Notes: generated by a model not told the origin, from the letters alone. Positions 15,960-25,300 are shown, counted from the first letter of the stretch. The stretch: 64,000 nt of DNA from Vitreoscilla massiliensis (GCF_001457815.1 NZ_LN898220.1:372001-436000); one strand, 5' to 3'. Translations and numbers: made by a program.

Positions 15960-17147
15960 TTACAGCGTGCCGTAAGAATGCAGGCCGCTTAAGAACATGT
16001 TCACACCCAAAAACGCAAACGCGGTGATGAAAAAGCCAATAATCGCCCACCACGCCAACACCTTACCGCGCCAACCGGCGACCAAACGCAGGTGTAACCA
16101 CACCGCGTAATTGAGCCACACTATCAAAGCCCAGGTTTCTTTCGGGTCCCACGACCAATAGCGTCCCCACGCATCGGCCGCCCACAAAGCGCCCAATACT
16201 GTGGCGATGGTGAAAAACAAGAAGCCGACCGCAATGGCTTTGTACATGATTTCGTCTATCACTTCGGCTGCGGGCAAAATCGACTTTTCAGGGTTGCGCA
16301 AAGCCAACAACTCAGCAATGCCCAAGGCCGCCGCCATGCAAAACGCGCCATAACCGATGAAATTGGCCGGCACATGAATCTTCATCCACCACGATTGCAG
16401 CGCTGGTATCAAAGGCTGAATCTGATGCGCACCGCGGTCAAAGCTGTACCACAACACAAAGCCGACCAACAAACACATGAACCCATACACAAACGCGCCG
16501 AGTTTGGCAGCTTGATAACGGGCAGCGTAATACAAATACATCAGTGCCGTAATCACCATAAACAAGATGAACACTTCGTACAAATTGGACACCGGAATGT
16601 GACCGGCATCGGGACGCAGCAAATAACTCTCATGCCAACGCACCAGCAAACCAGCAAAACCAAACACACTTGCCGTCCATGCAAAGCCTGTGGCGATGCC
16701 AAGCAAGGTGTGGTGTGGGTTTACAGGCCGCATTTTTGCCTGCAATAAGCCAGCGGCAAAACACACAAACGCCATCACCGTAAAGAAACACAACCACATG
16801 ATGGCCGATTGGCTGGCCAAGAAATACTTGAGCACAAATACCTGTTCGGCGCGGGCAATGTCGCCGCCATATGCTTGCATGGACAGCCAAGCCAAAGCTG
16901 CGCTTAAGGGCACAAACCATTGCATGGGTTTGAAAAACCACCCCAAAGCCACCACGCCCAAAGCCGAGCCCCATAAGATGGCCATTTCATAGCCATCCAT
17001 GTGGTGCTCAGCGATGACCAATTGCGCATACAAGGCCACGGCAAAAATCACCACCGCAAACAGCCAATCGCGCCAAGTCAAACGGTGCAATAAGCGCGTT
17101 TCGGTCAGGTAATCGTGTTCGGGTAGGCTGATGTTGTCTGTTTTCAT
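15960..17147 (-). CDS. ccsB: Cytochrome c biogenesis protein CcsB/ResC (CcsA-type haem handler)
   Basis: System II cytochrome c maturation protein that, with ResB, moves haem across the inner membrane and attaches it to CXXCH motifs. The 395-residue polytopic protein carries the tryptophan-rich WWD-type motif WAADAWGRYWSWDPKETWALI (about residues 324-344). Conserved His sites occur in the C-terminal helices (AVWLHLRL and GLHSYGTL) and upstream. The ATG overlaps the resB stop by 4 nt. A DUS copy lies inside near 16719-16732 and a degenerate copy spans the 3' end. Naming of ccsA/ccsB varies between authors. Confidence 0.93.
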   Translation of the reverse strand: MKTDNISLPEHDYLTETRLLHRLTWRDWLFAVVIFAVALYAQLVIAEHHMDGYEMAILWGSALGVVALGWFFKPMQWFVPLSAALAWLSMQAYGGDIARAEQVFVLKYFLASQSAIMWLCFFTVMAFVCFAAGLLQAKMRPVNPHHTLLGIATGFAWTASVFGFAGLLVRWHESYLLRPDAGHIPVSNLYEVFILFMVITALMYLYYAARYQAAKLGAFVYGFMCLLVGFVLWYSFDRGAHQIQPLIPALQSWWMKIHVPANFIGYGAFCMAAALGIAELLALRNPEKSILPAAEVIDEIMYKAIAVGFLFFTIATVLGALWAADAWGRYWSWDPKETWALIVWLNYAVWLHLRLVAGWRGKVLAWWAIIGFFITAFAFLGVNMFLSGLHSYGTL

Positions 17148-19144
17148 TGCGGGATATCCTTCAGCAACTGGCTGATGCGCGCCACATGTTGTGGAAATTC
17201 AGTGTCCAAATCGCGGGCATGGCGGGTGGCGCTCATGGCCACGCGCATGTTCTCTGGGCCAAGCAAGACCCACAAGCGTTTTTCACGCACATAAAACATG
17301 CACAAAGTGCCCAAAATCAACAATAAAGAGCCCAAATACACCAAGTAACGCCCCGGTGACTTGGCCATTTGCAAACCCGAAGCCTGCACTTGTTTGAACT
17401 CGGTCAATTGCAAATACAGCGGCGCTTTCACTTGCGCCAAGCCGGTCATGCCTATGCTGGCATTTGCGATGAATTGCGAACGTTCAGGCGTATCGGCCCA
17501 TTCAGGCTCGTTTGCTTGTTTTAACACCTCGTCCAACACATAGCCACTGCTCGCTTGCAACACTTCTAAGAAAAATTGGCGCATGCGCTCTTGTTCGGCG
17601 GCAGGCACGTTTTGGGCGATGAATTCGTCCAAAGCCACATAGCCGCCCTCAGAAAACAGGCGCAACACATTATCCACGGCCAAACTGAATTGTGGGCGGA
17701 TGGCCTCATTGACCTTGTTCACCGCCAAACCCACGGCGCGGCTGCGCAGTGCCGGATCGGCAAAACCTTGGCGCAACAGCATAAACGTCTTCAATTCGCC
17801 GTTGCGGTCGACCGGCATCATCACCCATTTGTAAGGGTCGGCTGGTGACACGCGTTCACCGACGGCAAAAAATTGTTGGCCGTCGCGCGTCAATGGCAAC
17901 ATATACGCCAAATATTCCACCGCTTGCCCAGCTTTATCGCGCACCTTATAGGTAATGGTCGGGCCGACGTTTTTCAGCTCATTGGCCTTATTGACATCGC
18001 GCACGTCGTGCATTTTTTGCGCCAAACCGGTTTTTTCCGCCTGCGGCAAGGACTGGTCTTCCACGTTCAACATGCGAAATTCGCCGAATTCCAATTTGTA
18101 TTCTTGCCCATTCATGTTCAGCGGATAGGTGTTCATCGACGTCGCTTGCATCGGCGCCGAGCTGAGCATGGCCTTGCGCATGTCCCAAGCATTGAAGCTC
18201 AATTCTGAGCCGCCATCGCCGAAACTGGCTTGGTAGATGGCCACACCGTCCACAATCAGCGGATGGTTGACCTTGATGGTCGCGTCTTGTTTTTTGCCGG
18301 TTTTGTGGTCGATGACAGTGATGTCGCTGGCAAAATTCTTAGGCATGCCGGTATCGTAATACTCAACATGGAATTTGTTCAATTCCACCGAAAATGGCAG
18401 CTCTTGCACCACCAAACCATCGCCCGCATTCAAAAACACCACATCGGCGCCCTTGCCTTCGGCGATGGTGACATTGCCGCGGTAAGACAGACTGCCCGCA
18501 TCCAGACGCGCATTCGGGGCAAAGTCTTTCGCCATCATCGTGTCTTTGTCGGGCACGATGCGGCCGGTTAACACGCCCAGATTCAAACCCATATTGCTGT
18601 CGACCAAGCCACCAATGCAAATCACGATGATGGCCACGTGTGCAAAAATATAACCGAGTTTGCTGGCGCTGCCTTTTTTGGCCGCCAAGATTACCGAACC
18701 ATCGTCACGCACTTGTTGTTTGACTTGAAAACCTTGCACGTTCAGATAACGTGTCAGTATTTCGGGGCTTAAGCGGCCTGTAAGCAAGCTGCTGTGCTTC
18801 ATTGCACCCAAGGATTGCGCGGTGGCTTTCAAACGGTAAGAACGCATTTCGCGCCAAAACGGCGGCACGTTGCGCCACAAACACAAACTGGTGGAAATCA
18901 CTAAGAACAACATGATGACGACAAACCAGCCCGACGCATACACATCGAACAGGCCTAAAAACTTGAAAATTTCAAACCAAAACGGTCCAAACTTAATCAC
19001 ATAGTCGGCGATGGGCTGATTTTGTTGCAACACCGTGCCCACGACCGAAGCGATGGCCAACAAACTGAGCAAGGCCACGGCAAAACGCATCGAACTCAAA
19101 AACGCAAACCACGGACGACGTATAAGGGGAACCGCTTTTTTCAT
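17144..19144 (-). CDS. resB: Cytochrome c biogenesis protein ResB (Ccs1)
   Basis: Partner of ResC in system II cytochrome c maturation. About 666 residues with three N-terminal transmembrane helices (RFAVALLSLLAIASVVGTVLQ; WFVVIMLFLVISTSLCLW; LGYIFAHVAIIVICIGGLVDS). A large periplasmic domain follows, and a final helix (YLVYLGSLLLILGTLCMFYV) precedes a short cytoplasmic tail. The ATG at 19144 with GGAG upstream is preferred over a TTG 9 nt earlier. It overlaps ccsB by 4 nt. The neighbouring c4-type cytochrome is a likely client. A DUS copy lies inside at about 18771-18785. Confidence 0.94.
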   Translation of the reverse strand: MKKAVPLIRRPWFAFLSSMRFAVALLSLLAIASVVGTVLQQNQPIADYVIKFGPFWFEIFKFLGLFDVYASGWFVVIMLFLVISTSLCLWRNVPPFWREMRSYRLKATAQSLGAMKHSSLLTGRLSPEILTRYLNVQGFQVKQQVRDDGSVILAAKKGSASKLGYIFAHVAIIVICIGGLVDSNMGLNLGVLTGRIVPDKDTMMAKDFAPNARLDAGSLSYRGNVTIAEGKGADVVFLNAGDGLVVQELPFSVELNKFHVEYYDTGMPKNFASDITVIDHKTGKKQDATIKVNHPLIVDGVAIYQASFGDGGSELSFNAWDMRKAMLSSAPMQATSMNTYPLNMNGQEYKLEFGEFRMLNVEDQSLPQAEKTGLAQKMHDVRDVNKANELKNVGPTITYKVRDKAGQAVEYLAYMLPLTRDGQQFFAVGERVSPADPYKWVMMPVDRNGELKTFMLLRQGFADPALRSRAVGLAVNKVNEAIRPQFSLAVDNVLRLFSEGGYVALDEFIAQNVPAAEQERMRQFFLEVLQASSGYVLDEVLKQANEPEWADTPERSQFIANASIGMTGLAQVKAPLYLQLTEFKQVQASGLQMAKSPGRYLVYLGSLLLILGTLCMFYVREKRLWVLLGPENMRVAMSATRHARDLDTEFPQHVARISQLLKDIPQ

Positions 19145-19249
19145 AAACTCCAACCTGTGGCCTAGACCTCAGTTTAAATAACAAAACAAGACCGCAACAT
19201 GGATGTCATGCAGCGGTCTGTTACAAGTTTGCTGTGGCAGCGCCAAAAC

Positions 19250-19861
19250 TCAATACGTGCCTTGAATGAAGTTAGACACTGCTTTCATTTCCTCTGCCGT
19301 CAGCATCTTAGCGACTTTTTCCATTTTAGCATTTTTACGGATGCCATCGCGATACGCTTTCAACTCGGTCTCCACATAGGTCGCGTGTTGGCCGCTGATG
19401 CGTGGGTATTCATTAGGCATGCCCGCACCATTAGGGCCGTGACAAGACATACAGGCCGGCACTTTGCGCTCGGCAATGCCACCACGGAAGATTTTCGCAC
19501 CCAATTCAGGACTGATTTTCGGATTCACTTCGCCGGCTTTTGGGTATTGCTTAGAGAAATACAAGGCCACATCTTTGATGTCTTGGTCGGAAATCGCACC
19601 GACTTGATCACGCATTTCCTTGGCATTGCCAGTGGTGCGTTTGCCATCGCGGATTAATTTGGCGTTGGTTTCAATGTAAAACGCATTTTGTCCTGCCAAA
19701 CGCGGATAAGTGGCGATGCCACTGTTGCCATCAATCGCATGACAAGAAGCACACACGGTGGTGGCCACTTGTTTACCGCGTTCCACATTGGCTGCTGGCC
19801 CTGCCGCCCCTGCCCATGCTGAAAATAGCAATGCTGCCGCCACCAAACTCAAACGTTTCAT
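19250..19861 (-). CDS. Dihaem cytochrome c4
   Basis: Periplasmic electron carrier, probably feeding a terminal oxidase. The 203-residue precursor has a signal peptide (MKRLSLVAAALLFSAWAGAAG) and two CXXCH haem sites in tandem domains: CASCHAIDG near residue 37 and CMSCHGPNG near 137. Each is followed by the YPRLAGQ/YPRISGQ motif typical of cytochrome c4, and Met ligands lie later in each half. An AAGGAG box precedes the ATG. It lies just upstream of resB on the same strand, next to the machinery that matures it. Confidence 0.95.
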   Translation of the reverse strand: MKRLSLVAAALLFSAWAGAAGPAANVERGKQVATTVCASCHAIDGNSGIATYPRLAGQNAFYIETNAKLIRDGKRTTGNAKEMRDQVGAISDQDIKDVALYFSKQYPKAGEVNPKISPELGAKIFRGGIAERKVPACMSCHGPNGAGMPNEYPRISGQHATYVETELKAYRDGIRKNAKMEKVAKMLTAEEMKAVSNFIQGTY

Positions 19862-19929
19862 GAAGTGCTCCTTAACTTCAGGCGCTCCCCGTTATTAGCG
19901 CCTTGTTTTTACAGTCGCTTGATGCGACT
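19861..19929 (-). promoter_or_regulatory. Stacked hairpins in the cytochrome c4 5' leader
   Basis: On the minus strand the AAGGAG box lies in the loop of a small stem made by TGAAGT and ACTTCA. Directly upstream GGCGCT/AGCGCC form a second stem (19881-19902), and AGTCGC/GCGACT a third (19912-19929). They could influence translation, but the short stems may be chance. Confidence 0.3.
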
Positions 19930-19992
19930 CAGATTATCAATCGGACAAAACGTGGTATGCTTATGCACCAGATTTGAGTGATTACCACTGCC

Positions 19993-20664
19993 ATGCCCTT
20001 ATTTCAAAATGCCCAGTTCTTTACCACCGTCAACCATTTAAAAGATTTGCCGCACACGCAGGCCGAAATCGCTTTTGTGGGACGTTCTAACGCCGGTAAG
20101 TCCAGCGCTATCAATACCTTAACCAACCATGTGCGCTTGGCCTATGTGTCTAAAACCCCAGGTCGCACCCAACACATTAACTATTTCGAGCTGCGCAATG
20201 GCCACTTCTTGGCCGACTTGCCCGGTTACGGCTACGCCCAAGTACCGGAAGACGTGCGTGCGCACTGGGTACGTTTATTGGGTCAATACTTACAAACCCG
20301 CCAAAGCTTAATTGGCTTGATTCTGATCATGGATACCCGCCACCCGCTGAAAGATCTGGACAAACAGATGCTTGATTTTTTTGCGATAACCGGCCATCCC
20401 GTGCACATTCTGCTCTCTAAAGCAGATAAATTATCTAAGAATGACCAAATCAAAACCTTGTCATCGGTCAAGAAAGCATTAAAACCTTATATGGAACGCC
20501 AAACCGTCAGCGTGCAACTGTTTTCCAGCCTGAAAAAACAAGGCATAGAAGAAGTGGAAACCGTGGTACAGGGTTGGTTTGATGCTTTGCCAAGTGCTCA
20601 ATCAGAAGAACCTGTTATTGAAGAGCCCAGCAATAATGGTGCTACTGAACCAAAAGCTGAATAA
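19993..20664 (+). CDS. engB: Ribosome biogenesis GTP-binding protein YsxC/EngB
   Basis: Essential GTPase for 50S subunit assembly. About 223 residues with G1 GRSNAGKSS (near residue 29), G2/switch TPGRTQHINYFEL, G3 DLPGYGYAQV, G4 (S/T)KADKLSK and the KQGIEEV C-terminal region. A Glu/Pro-rich tail (EEPVIEEPSNNGATEPKAE) extends it slightly beyond the usual 195-210 residues. ATG at 19993 is preferred; a GTG at 19978 is also in frame. It is divergent from the cytochrome c4 gene and is followed by a DUS-pair terminator. Confidence 0.95.
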   Translation: MPLFQNAQFFTTVNHLKDLPHTQAEIAFVGRSNAGKSSAINTLTNHVRLAYVSKTPGRTQHINYFELRNGHFLADLPGYGYAQVPEDVRAHWVRLLGQYLQTRQSLIGLILIMDTRHPLKDLDKQMLDFFAITGHPVHILLSKADKLSKNDQIKTLSSVKKALKPYMERQTVSVQLFSSLKKQGIEEVETVVQGWFDALPSAQSEEPVIEEPSNNGATEPKAE

Positions 20665-20680
20665 AGCTGATGTGATGATG

Positions 20681-20713
20681 AAATGCGGCCTGTAAAGTTT
20701 ACAGGCCGCATTT
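20681..20713 (+). terminator. Inverted DUS pair behind engB
   Basis: AAATGCGGCCTGTAAA and its complement face each other across a single base, giving a 16-bp stem that ends in TTTG. It is a likely intrinsic terminator made of two uptake motifs. Confidence 0.75.
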
Positions 20714-20785
20714 GTATGTACACCCCCTTGACACCAGCACGGCTCAAAATGGCCATGGTGTCTGTTTCCCGTTTAGAATGGCCAC

Positions 20786-21028
20786 ATGTTCACCAACACA
20801 GCTACCACCATGTTGATTCCCTTGCTGATATTCCTGCTAAATGTCTTGGCCGCATTGGGCTTGGGCTATGTGTTGTTCAAAGACTGGGATGATTTTGTTG
20901 AGTCGTGCAAAGGCATATTCAGCTTTAGCTACATTGGTGGCTCCATGGTGCCCACCCGTGCCTTATTGTGGTTTGCCCTCGTCATCAGTATGGTGTTGTC
21001 GTCTATGGCTTTTCTGGACAAACTTTGA
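20786..21028 (+). CDS. Small membrane protein, unknown function
   Basis: An 80-residue product with two hydrophobic segments: TMLIPLLIFLLNVLAALGLGYVL, split in two below 20 at about residues 8-29, and RALLWFALVISMVLSSMAFL at about 58-77. A charged stretch FKDWDDFVESCKG lies between them. It sits between the engB terminator and another DUS-based hairpin, so it is probably its own unit. I do not recognise the family. Overlapping frames on the same strand have no membrane pattern and were set aside. Confidence 0.55.
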   Translation: MFTNTATTMLIPLLIFLLNVLAALGLGYVLFKDWDDFVESCKGIFSFSYIGGSMVPTRALLWFALVISMVLSSMAFLDKL

Positions 21029-21078
21029 ATGGCCAACCGCACACGCTTCTGACTTTAGCTGATGTACATCTCCAACGG

Positions 21079-21112
21079 AAAAGCGGCCCGAATGGTTTTA
21101 CAGGCCGCTTTT
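21079..21112. terminator. Imperfect inverted DUS pair between convergent genes
   Basis: AAAAGCGGCC and GGCCGCTTTT form a 10-bp stem; the left copy is degenerate (CCCG in place of CCTG). The AAAA and TTTT ends allow termination in either direction, fitting its place between the small membrane gene and the M20 gene. Confidence 0.65.
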
Positions 21113-21142
21113 GTTCATGACAAGGTATCAGGGAATGCTGGT

Positions 21143-22306
21143 TTAACGCAGATAGTCTTCTGCCAATGCGCACCACAGTTTGGCAGCGGGCAGCAAGATG
21201 TCGTCGTTAAAATCGTATTGTGGGTGGTGCACCATGTGGCGGTCGGCTTCATCACCGTTGCCGATGAAGAAGTAACAGCCTTTGGAATGCGCTTCGAGCA
21301 TAAAGGCAAAATCCTCGCTCGCCATAGACGGCAACACATCGGTGTGGCACGCCGCCTCGCCAAACTGTGCGCGCATCACGCCCAGAATATAATCCGTCGC
21401 TGCGGCATCGTTCATCAATACCGGACAGCCATTGACGTGTTTGACTTCGGCCGTCGCGCCCATGCTTTGCGCCTGCAAGGTGATGACTTCATTCACCCGT
21501 GCCAATACTTGTGCCCGCACCTCATTCGACAAGGCGCGCACGCTGATTTTCAACTCGGCAGTGGCGGCAATGATGTTTGCCGCCGTACCGGCATGGATGC
21601 TGCCCACCGTCACCACGGCGGCCTGTAAAGGGTCGACATTGCGCCCAACAATGCTCTGCAACGCCACCACGATGTGCGCGGCCACTAAGGTCGCATCGAC
21701 GGTTTTGTGCGGATACGCACCATGACCACCGACGCCGTGCACCGTCACTTCCAAGGTATCGGCCGAGGCCATGAAGGCACCGGGTTTGATGTAAAACTCA
21801 CCGGCTTTCAGGCCGGGCATATTGTGAAAACCATACAGCAAATCGCATGGAAAACGCTCAAACAAGCCGTCGTCCACCATCACCTTGCCGCCGTACAAAT
21901 ACTCCTCGGCTGGCTGAAAAATGACGCGCAAGGTGCCATTGAAGTTTTTGCTGGCCGCCAAATACTGCGCAGCGGCCAGCAAAGCCGTGGTGTGGCCGTC
22001 GTGGCCACAAGCGTGCATCACATGCTGGTGTTGGCTTTTGTAAGCGACGTCGGTTTGCTCCAAAATCGGCAAGGCATCCATGTCGGCGCGTATGCCCAAC
22101 ACCTTGTCGCCGTCGCCGACGGTGAGTGTACCGACCACGCCAGTCTTGGCCAAACCCACATCGACCGCATAACCCCACTCGCGCAACTTGTCCGCTACCA
22201 ATTGGCTGGTCAGCGTCTCTTCAAAGCCGAGCTCGGGATGGCGGTGTAGGTGTTGGCGCAACGCCTTATTCGCCGCAGCGTGTTCCGCTAAAAAATCGTC
22301 TATCAT
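21143..22306 (-). CDS. M20-family amidohydrolase / aminoacylase (hippurate hydrolase-like)
   Basis: Predicted metal-dependent amidohydrolase that removes an acyl group or splits a peptide-like amide. About 387 residues. Visible motifs are HLHRHPELGFEE, GIRADMDALPILEQ (metal Asp), HACGHDGHTTALLAAAQYL, FQPAEEYLYGG (Glu pair) and ASEDFAFML, all typical of the M20D aminoacylase/hippuricase group. ATG at 22306 (MIDDFLAEHAA) has AAAGGA upstream; earlier in-frame codons only cover a DUS and the end of the neighbour. Third gene of the MFS-M81-M20 operon. Substrate unknown. Confidence 0.88.
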   Translation of the reverse strand: MIDDFLAEHAAANKALRQHLHRHPELGFEETLTSQLVADKLREWGYAVDVGLAKTGVVGTLTVGDGDKVLGIRADMDALPILEQTDVAYKSQHQHVMHACGHDGHTTALLAAAQYLAASKNFNGTLRVIFQPAEEYLYGGKVMVDDGLFERFPCDLLYGFHNMPGLKAGEFYIKPGAFMASADTLEVTVHGVGGHGAYPHKTVDATLVAAHIVVALQSIVGRNVDPLQAAVVTVGSIHAGTAANIIAATAELKISVRALSNEVRAQVLARVNEVITLQAQSMGATAEVKHVNGCPVLMNDAAATDYILGVMRAQFGEAACHTDVLPSMASEDFAFMLEAHSKGCYFFIGNGDEADRHMVHHPQYDFNDDILLPAAKLWCALAEDYLR

Positions 22307-22320
22307 CGCTGTCCTTTCAT

Positions 22321-23826
22321 TTACAGGCCGCTTACTGCTTCTGCCAGCGTCTTGCCCATGGGTGAAGTCTTGATGTGTGGATTGAGCTTTTGCCATGGCA
22401 AATCGGCAGGGTCGGCCGTCATCGGCCCTGGGGCTTTTGCCACCAATACCGCCGCCGCCATCGGTTGGAAATCGGCGCGAAAATGCACCGAGGATTTCAC
22501 CACCACCACCGCTTTTTCTTCCGGTATCACGCCGGCCATCTTGAACAAATTGCGGTCTAACATTTGCGCCTTACCCGAGCTGACGACGATTTGAATGCCG
22601 TCCAAACCCAAGCGCACCGTGGTGCCAACATCGGCTTCGACGCCATGCATCATCGGTCCATCATAACGACATTTGCCATCGCACACTGCTTCGACCACGA
22701 ATTCCGCCGTCAACGGCGTGTCGCCCGCTGCGCCCGATTGACCGCCCAAAGCAGCCGTAAAACGCTGCCCCACACCGGCCTGTAAGGCCAGTTGCACCAC
22801 TTCAGGGTCGGTGATTAAACCGATGGCAGCATTGCTGACCTTGGCCGCATGCAAAGCCTTGAGCATGCCAGTGGTATTGGAGTCGCCACCGGCGCCAGGG
22901 TTGTCTTGCGTGTCGGCGATGACCACTGTTTGTCTGTGCTCGGCCGCCAAGGCTACTGCTTGCGCCACCGCCTCTGTGGGGCTGAGGAAATCGACTGCCC
23001 AATCGGCTTCGTGGTCGAGCACGAAATCCAACAAAGGCACGATGGCGTCTTGCAATACCGCTTCATCAACAGCATAACCCCACACCGCCCCGCCGCATTC
23101 GGCAAAATCGGCGGCAGGAAAGCCGGGGGTAAACGATAGGTGCGCGCCGGTTTCTTGTTCCAAACTGTCCAACAATTCATATGTGGCTTTGGCCGGGTCT
23201 AAAAACGTGCATTGGCCATTAATTGAAATCAAAAACGGCAAGCGTTTGATGGCTTTGACATAGCGCGCACCGCGCAAAATGTGATCCAATATCATCGCGC
23301 TGCGGCTGCCGGTGCGTGCCATGTCCACATGTGGATAAGTGCGAAAAGCGCACAACACATCGGCGTGATCAAACATCGCTTGGGTGACATTGGCATGCAA
23401 GTCCAAACTCGCCACCACTGGCACATCGTCGCCAACGGCCGCACGCACGCGGCGCAAGATTTCACCCTCGCCATCGTCGAAATGCTCGGCCACCATCGCC
23501 CCATGCAAATCCAAATACACCGCATCGGCTTGAGCGGCCTGTAAGCCAGCGATGATTTCATCACAAATGCGCTCGAAGGTATCGCGTTCCACATGCGCCG
23601 ATGGCGTTGCCGCCGTCCACATAATCGGCACCAATTCGTAACCCAAGCCTTCGGCGGTTTGGATAAAGCCCCCAGCCGGGATATTGATGTCGCGGAAGGC
23701 CAACATGGCCTCGCCACGCGTCATTGCAGGAAAGCCGCCGCCATTAATGAAGTGTTCATAGCGCGCCATTGATGGCGCAAACGTATTGGTTTCGTGTTGA
23801 AAACCGGCTACAGCAATTTTTTTCAT
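22321..23826 (-). CDS. M81-family metallopeptidase (MlrC-like)
   Basis: Predicted zinc peptidase or amidase. MlrC, the best-known member, cuts linearised microcystin, but most members have no known substrate. The 501-residue product starts with the diagnostic KKIAVAGFQHETNTFAPS and has DAVYLDLHGAMVAE, ASLDLHANVTQAM and AFRTYPHVDMA. The C-terminal MlrC domain includes ADTQDNPGAGGDSNTTG. The final Ser-Gly-Leu-stop is encoded by a DUS. The stop of the transporter gene lies just before its ATG. Together with the M20 enzyme this suggests stepwise hydrolysis of an imported peptide-like or acylated compound. Confidence 0.87.
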   Translation of the reverse strand: MKKIAVAGFQHETNTFAPSMARYEHFINGGGFPAMTRGEAMLAFRDINIPAGGFIQTAEGLGYELVPIMWTAATPSAHVERDTFERICDEIIAGLQAAQADAVYLDLHGAMVAEHFDDGEGEILRRVRAAVGDDVPVVASLDLHANVTQAMFDHADVLCAFRTYPHVDMARTGSRSAMILDHILRGARYVKAIKRLPFLISINGQCTFLDPAKATYELLDSLEQETGAHLSFTPGFPAADFAECGGAVWGYAVDEAVLQDAIVPLLDFVLDHEADWAVDFLSPTEAVAQAVALAAEHRQTVVIADTQDNPGAGGDSNTTGMLKALHAAKVSNAAIGLITDPEVVQLALQAGVGQRFTAALGGQSGAAGDTPLTAEFVVEAVCDGKCRYDGPMMHGVEADVGTTVRLGLDGIQIVVSSGKAQMLDRNLFKMAGVIPEEKAVVVVKSSVHFRADFQPMAAAVLVAKAPGPMTADPADLPWQKLNPHIKTSPMGKTLAEAVSGL

Positions 23827-23829
23827 GGT

Positions 23830-25152
23830 TTACGCCTCTTTCTTCATTGCAAACGCAATCAACAAAGATGCGCCACCCAACACCAACATCACCGCCATCA
23901 CTACCCAACCTGCCATCAGCGAGTTGGTCATTTCTTTGGCCATGCCCATGATATTCGGGCTGACAAAACCGCCTAACAAACCGATGCTGTTAATCAAGGC
24001 GATGCCACCAGCCGCGGCCGAGCCTTTCAAATACTTGGACGGAATTGCCCAGAAGATGGTGTAAGACGCCCACATCAAGCCGGTTGCCACCGCAATGGCA
24101 ATGAAAGCCAAGGTGAAATTACTGTCTGCCATCACCGACACGATGAGCAAGGCAGCGGCGGCGACAGCGGTGAGGACGCTGTGCCATTTGCGCTCTTGCA
24201 GCTTGTCTGAGGTTTTGGCGAACACAATCATGAACACCGCACTCAATAAATAAGGCACGGCCGACAACCAACCGATGGTGTTCAAATTGTCTATGCCACT
24301 GCTTTTAATCAACGACGGCAACCAAAAACCGATGGCGTAAATGCCGCTGATGATGGTGAAGTAGGCAAAAGCCATGAAATACACCCACGGGTCTTTCAAT
24401 ACCGCACCAAAACCGCTGTGGGTAGACGCCGCTTGATGGTGCTGAATTTCGCTGGCGAGCAAGGCTTTTTCACTGTCGTTCAACCATTTGGCTTGAGTCG
24501 GATGGTCGGTCAAATAAAATAAGGTGATGATGCCCAAAATCACCGTCGGCAAGCCTTCAATCAAAAACACCCATTGCCAACCCGACATGCCGTGTAAACC
24601 ATGTGCCACCGTCATGATGTGGGTCGATACGGGTGCGCCCAACATGCCGCCCAATGGGCCTGCCAACATCACAAATGCCATCACCCGTGCCATGCGTTCA
24701 CCTGAATACCAATACGTCAGGAAAAAAATCATGCCCGGTGCAAAACCCGCTTCGAATACACCGAGCATGAAACGCAACACATAAAACGTGGTGGGATTGT
24801 TGACGAACAACATCGACATCGAGGTCACGCCCCATAAAATCATGATGCGGGTAATGGTTTTGCGCGCACCGACTTTTTCCAACAGCAAATTGCTGGGCAC
24901 TTCAAACATCACATAGCCGAGAAAAAATATCCCTGCCGCCATGCCATACACCGCATCGCTAAAGCCCAACTCTTGCTGCATTTGCAATTTGGCAAAACCA
25001 ATGTTGACGCGGTCCAAATAGGCGAAAAAATAACACAGCAGCAAAAATGGCAATAAACGCCAGCTGACTTTTTTATACACCGCATCCAACTGCGCTTGGC
25101 GCGATTGCGCACCTATGCTACTGCCTCCTGCCATACCCTCTATTGAGTTCAT
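23830..25152 (-). CDS. MFS transporter, anion:cation symporter family
   Basis: Predicted inner-membrane uptake transporter for an organic anion, 440 residues with about twelve helices. The N-terminal KVSWRLLPFLLLCYFFAYLDRVNIGFAKLQM segment (RVN motif) and GMAAGIFFLGYVMFEVPSNL are typical of the ACS/tartrate-phthalate-type family. ATG at 25152 is preferred because AGAGGAA lies ahead of it; in-frame codons further upstream fall in the regulatory region. First gene of the MFS-M81-M20 operon and divergent from a LysR regulator, so it is likely the importer for that pathway's substrate. Confidence 0.87.
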   Translation of the reverse strand: MNSIEGMAGGSSIGAQSRQAQLDAVYKKVSWRLLPFLLLCYFFAYLDRVNIGFAKLQMQQELGFSDAVYGMAAGIFFLGYVMFEVPSNLLLEKVGARKTITRIMILWGVTSMSMLFVNNPTTFYVLRFMLGVFEAGFAPGMIFFLTYWYSGERMARVMAFVMLAGPLGGMLGAPVSTHIMTVAHGLHGMSGWQWVFLIEGLPTVILGIITLFYLTDHPTQAKWLNDSEKALLASEIQHHQAASTHSGFGAVLKDPWVYFMAFAYFTIISGIYAIGFWLPSLIKSSGIDNLNTIGWLSAVPYLLSAVFMIVFAKTSDKLQERKWHSVLTAVAAAALLIVSVMADSNFTLAFIAIAVATGLMWASYTIFWAIPSKYLKGSAAAGGIALINSIGLLGGFVSPNIMGMAKEMTNSLMAGWVVMAVMLVLGGASLLIAFAMKKEA

Positions 25153-25205
25153 GTGTGTGTTCCTCTGTAGATTTGTGCTTGTAATCAATGTGTTTTGTGT
25201 GTGTG

Positions 25206-25263
25206 CAGTAAATCTCTGCCATTGCAGTATAAAAATGTTAATTCTTGATAACAACAGTATAAA
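25206..25263. promoter_or_regulatory. Direct repeats in the MFS/LysR divergent promoter region
   Basis: CAGTATAAA occurs at 25225-25233 and again at 25255-25263, exactly 30 bp (about three helical turns) apart. A partial copy, CAGTAAA, is at 25206-25212. The second is flanked by ATTGCAG, as is the first (ATTGCAG). The spacing on one DNA face suggests operator sites for the adjacent LysR protein. Confidence 0.5.
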
Positions 25264-25300
25264 TTGCAGATAATGATGCTTTTAAAGCATCAGTGCGGCC

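Noticed and set aside
15840..15960. A tRNA, suggested by GGTTCGAGTC on the minus strand
   Set aside because: No acceptor stem, anticodon arm or CCA-proximal pairing can be drawn around it; the string lies inside the candidate leader peptide.
15745..15960. A yybP-ykoY manganese riboswitch before the TerC-CorC gene
   Set aside because: The conserved loops of that riboswitch are not visible; only the short frame and a simple hairpin are.
19930..19950. A fourth IclR-type operator site (TTGTCCGAT on the minus strand) upstream of cytochrome c4
   Set aside because: Only the first half matches the pattern and the downstream genes have no link to aromatic catabolism; treated as chance.
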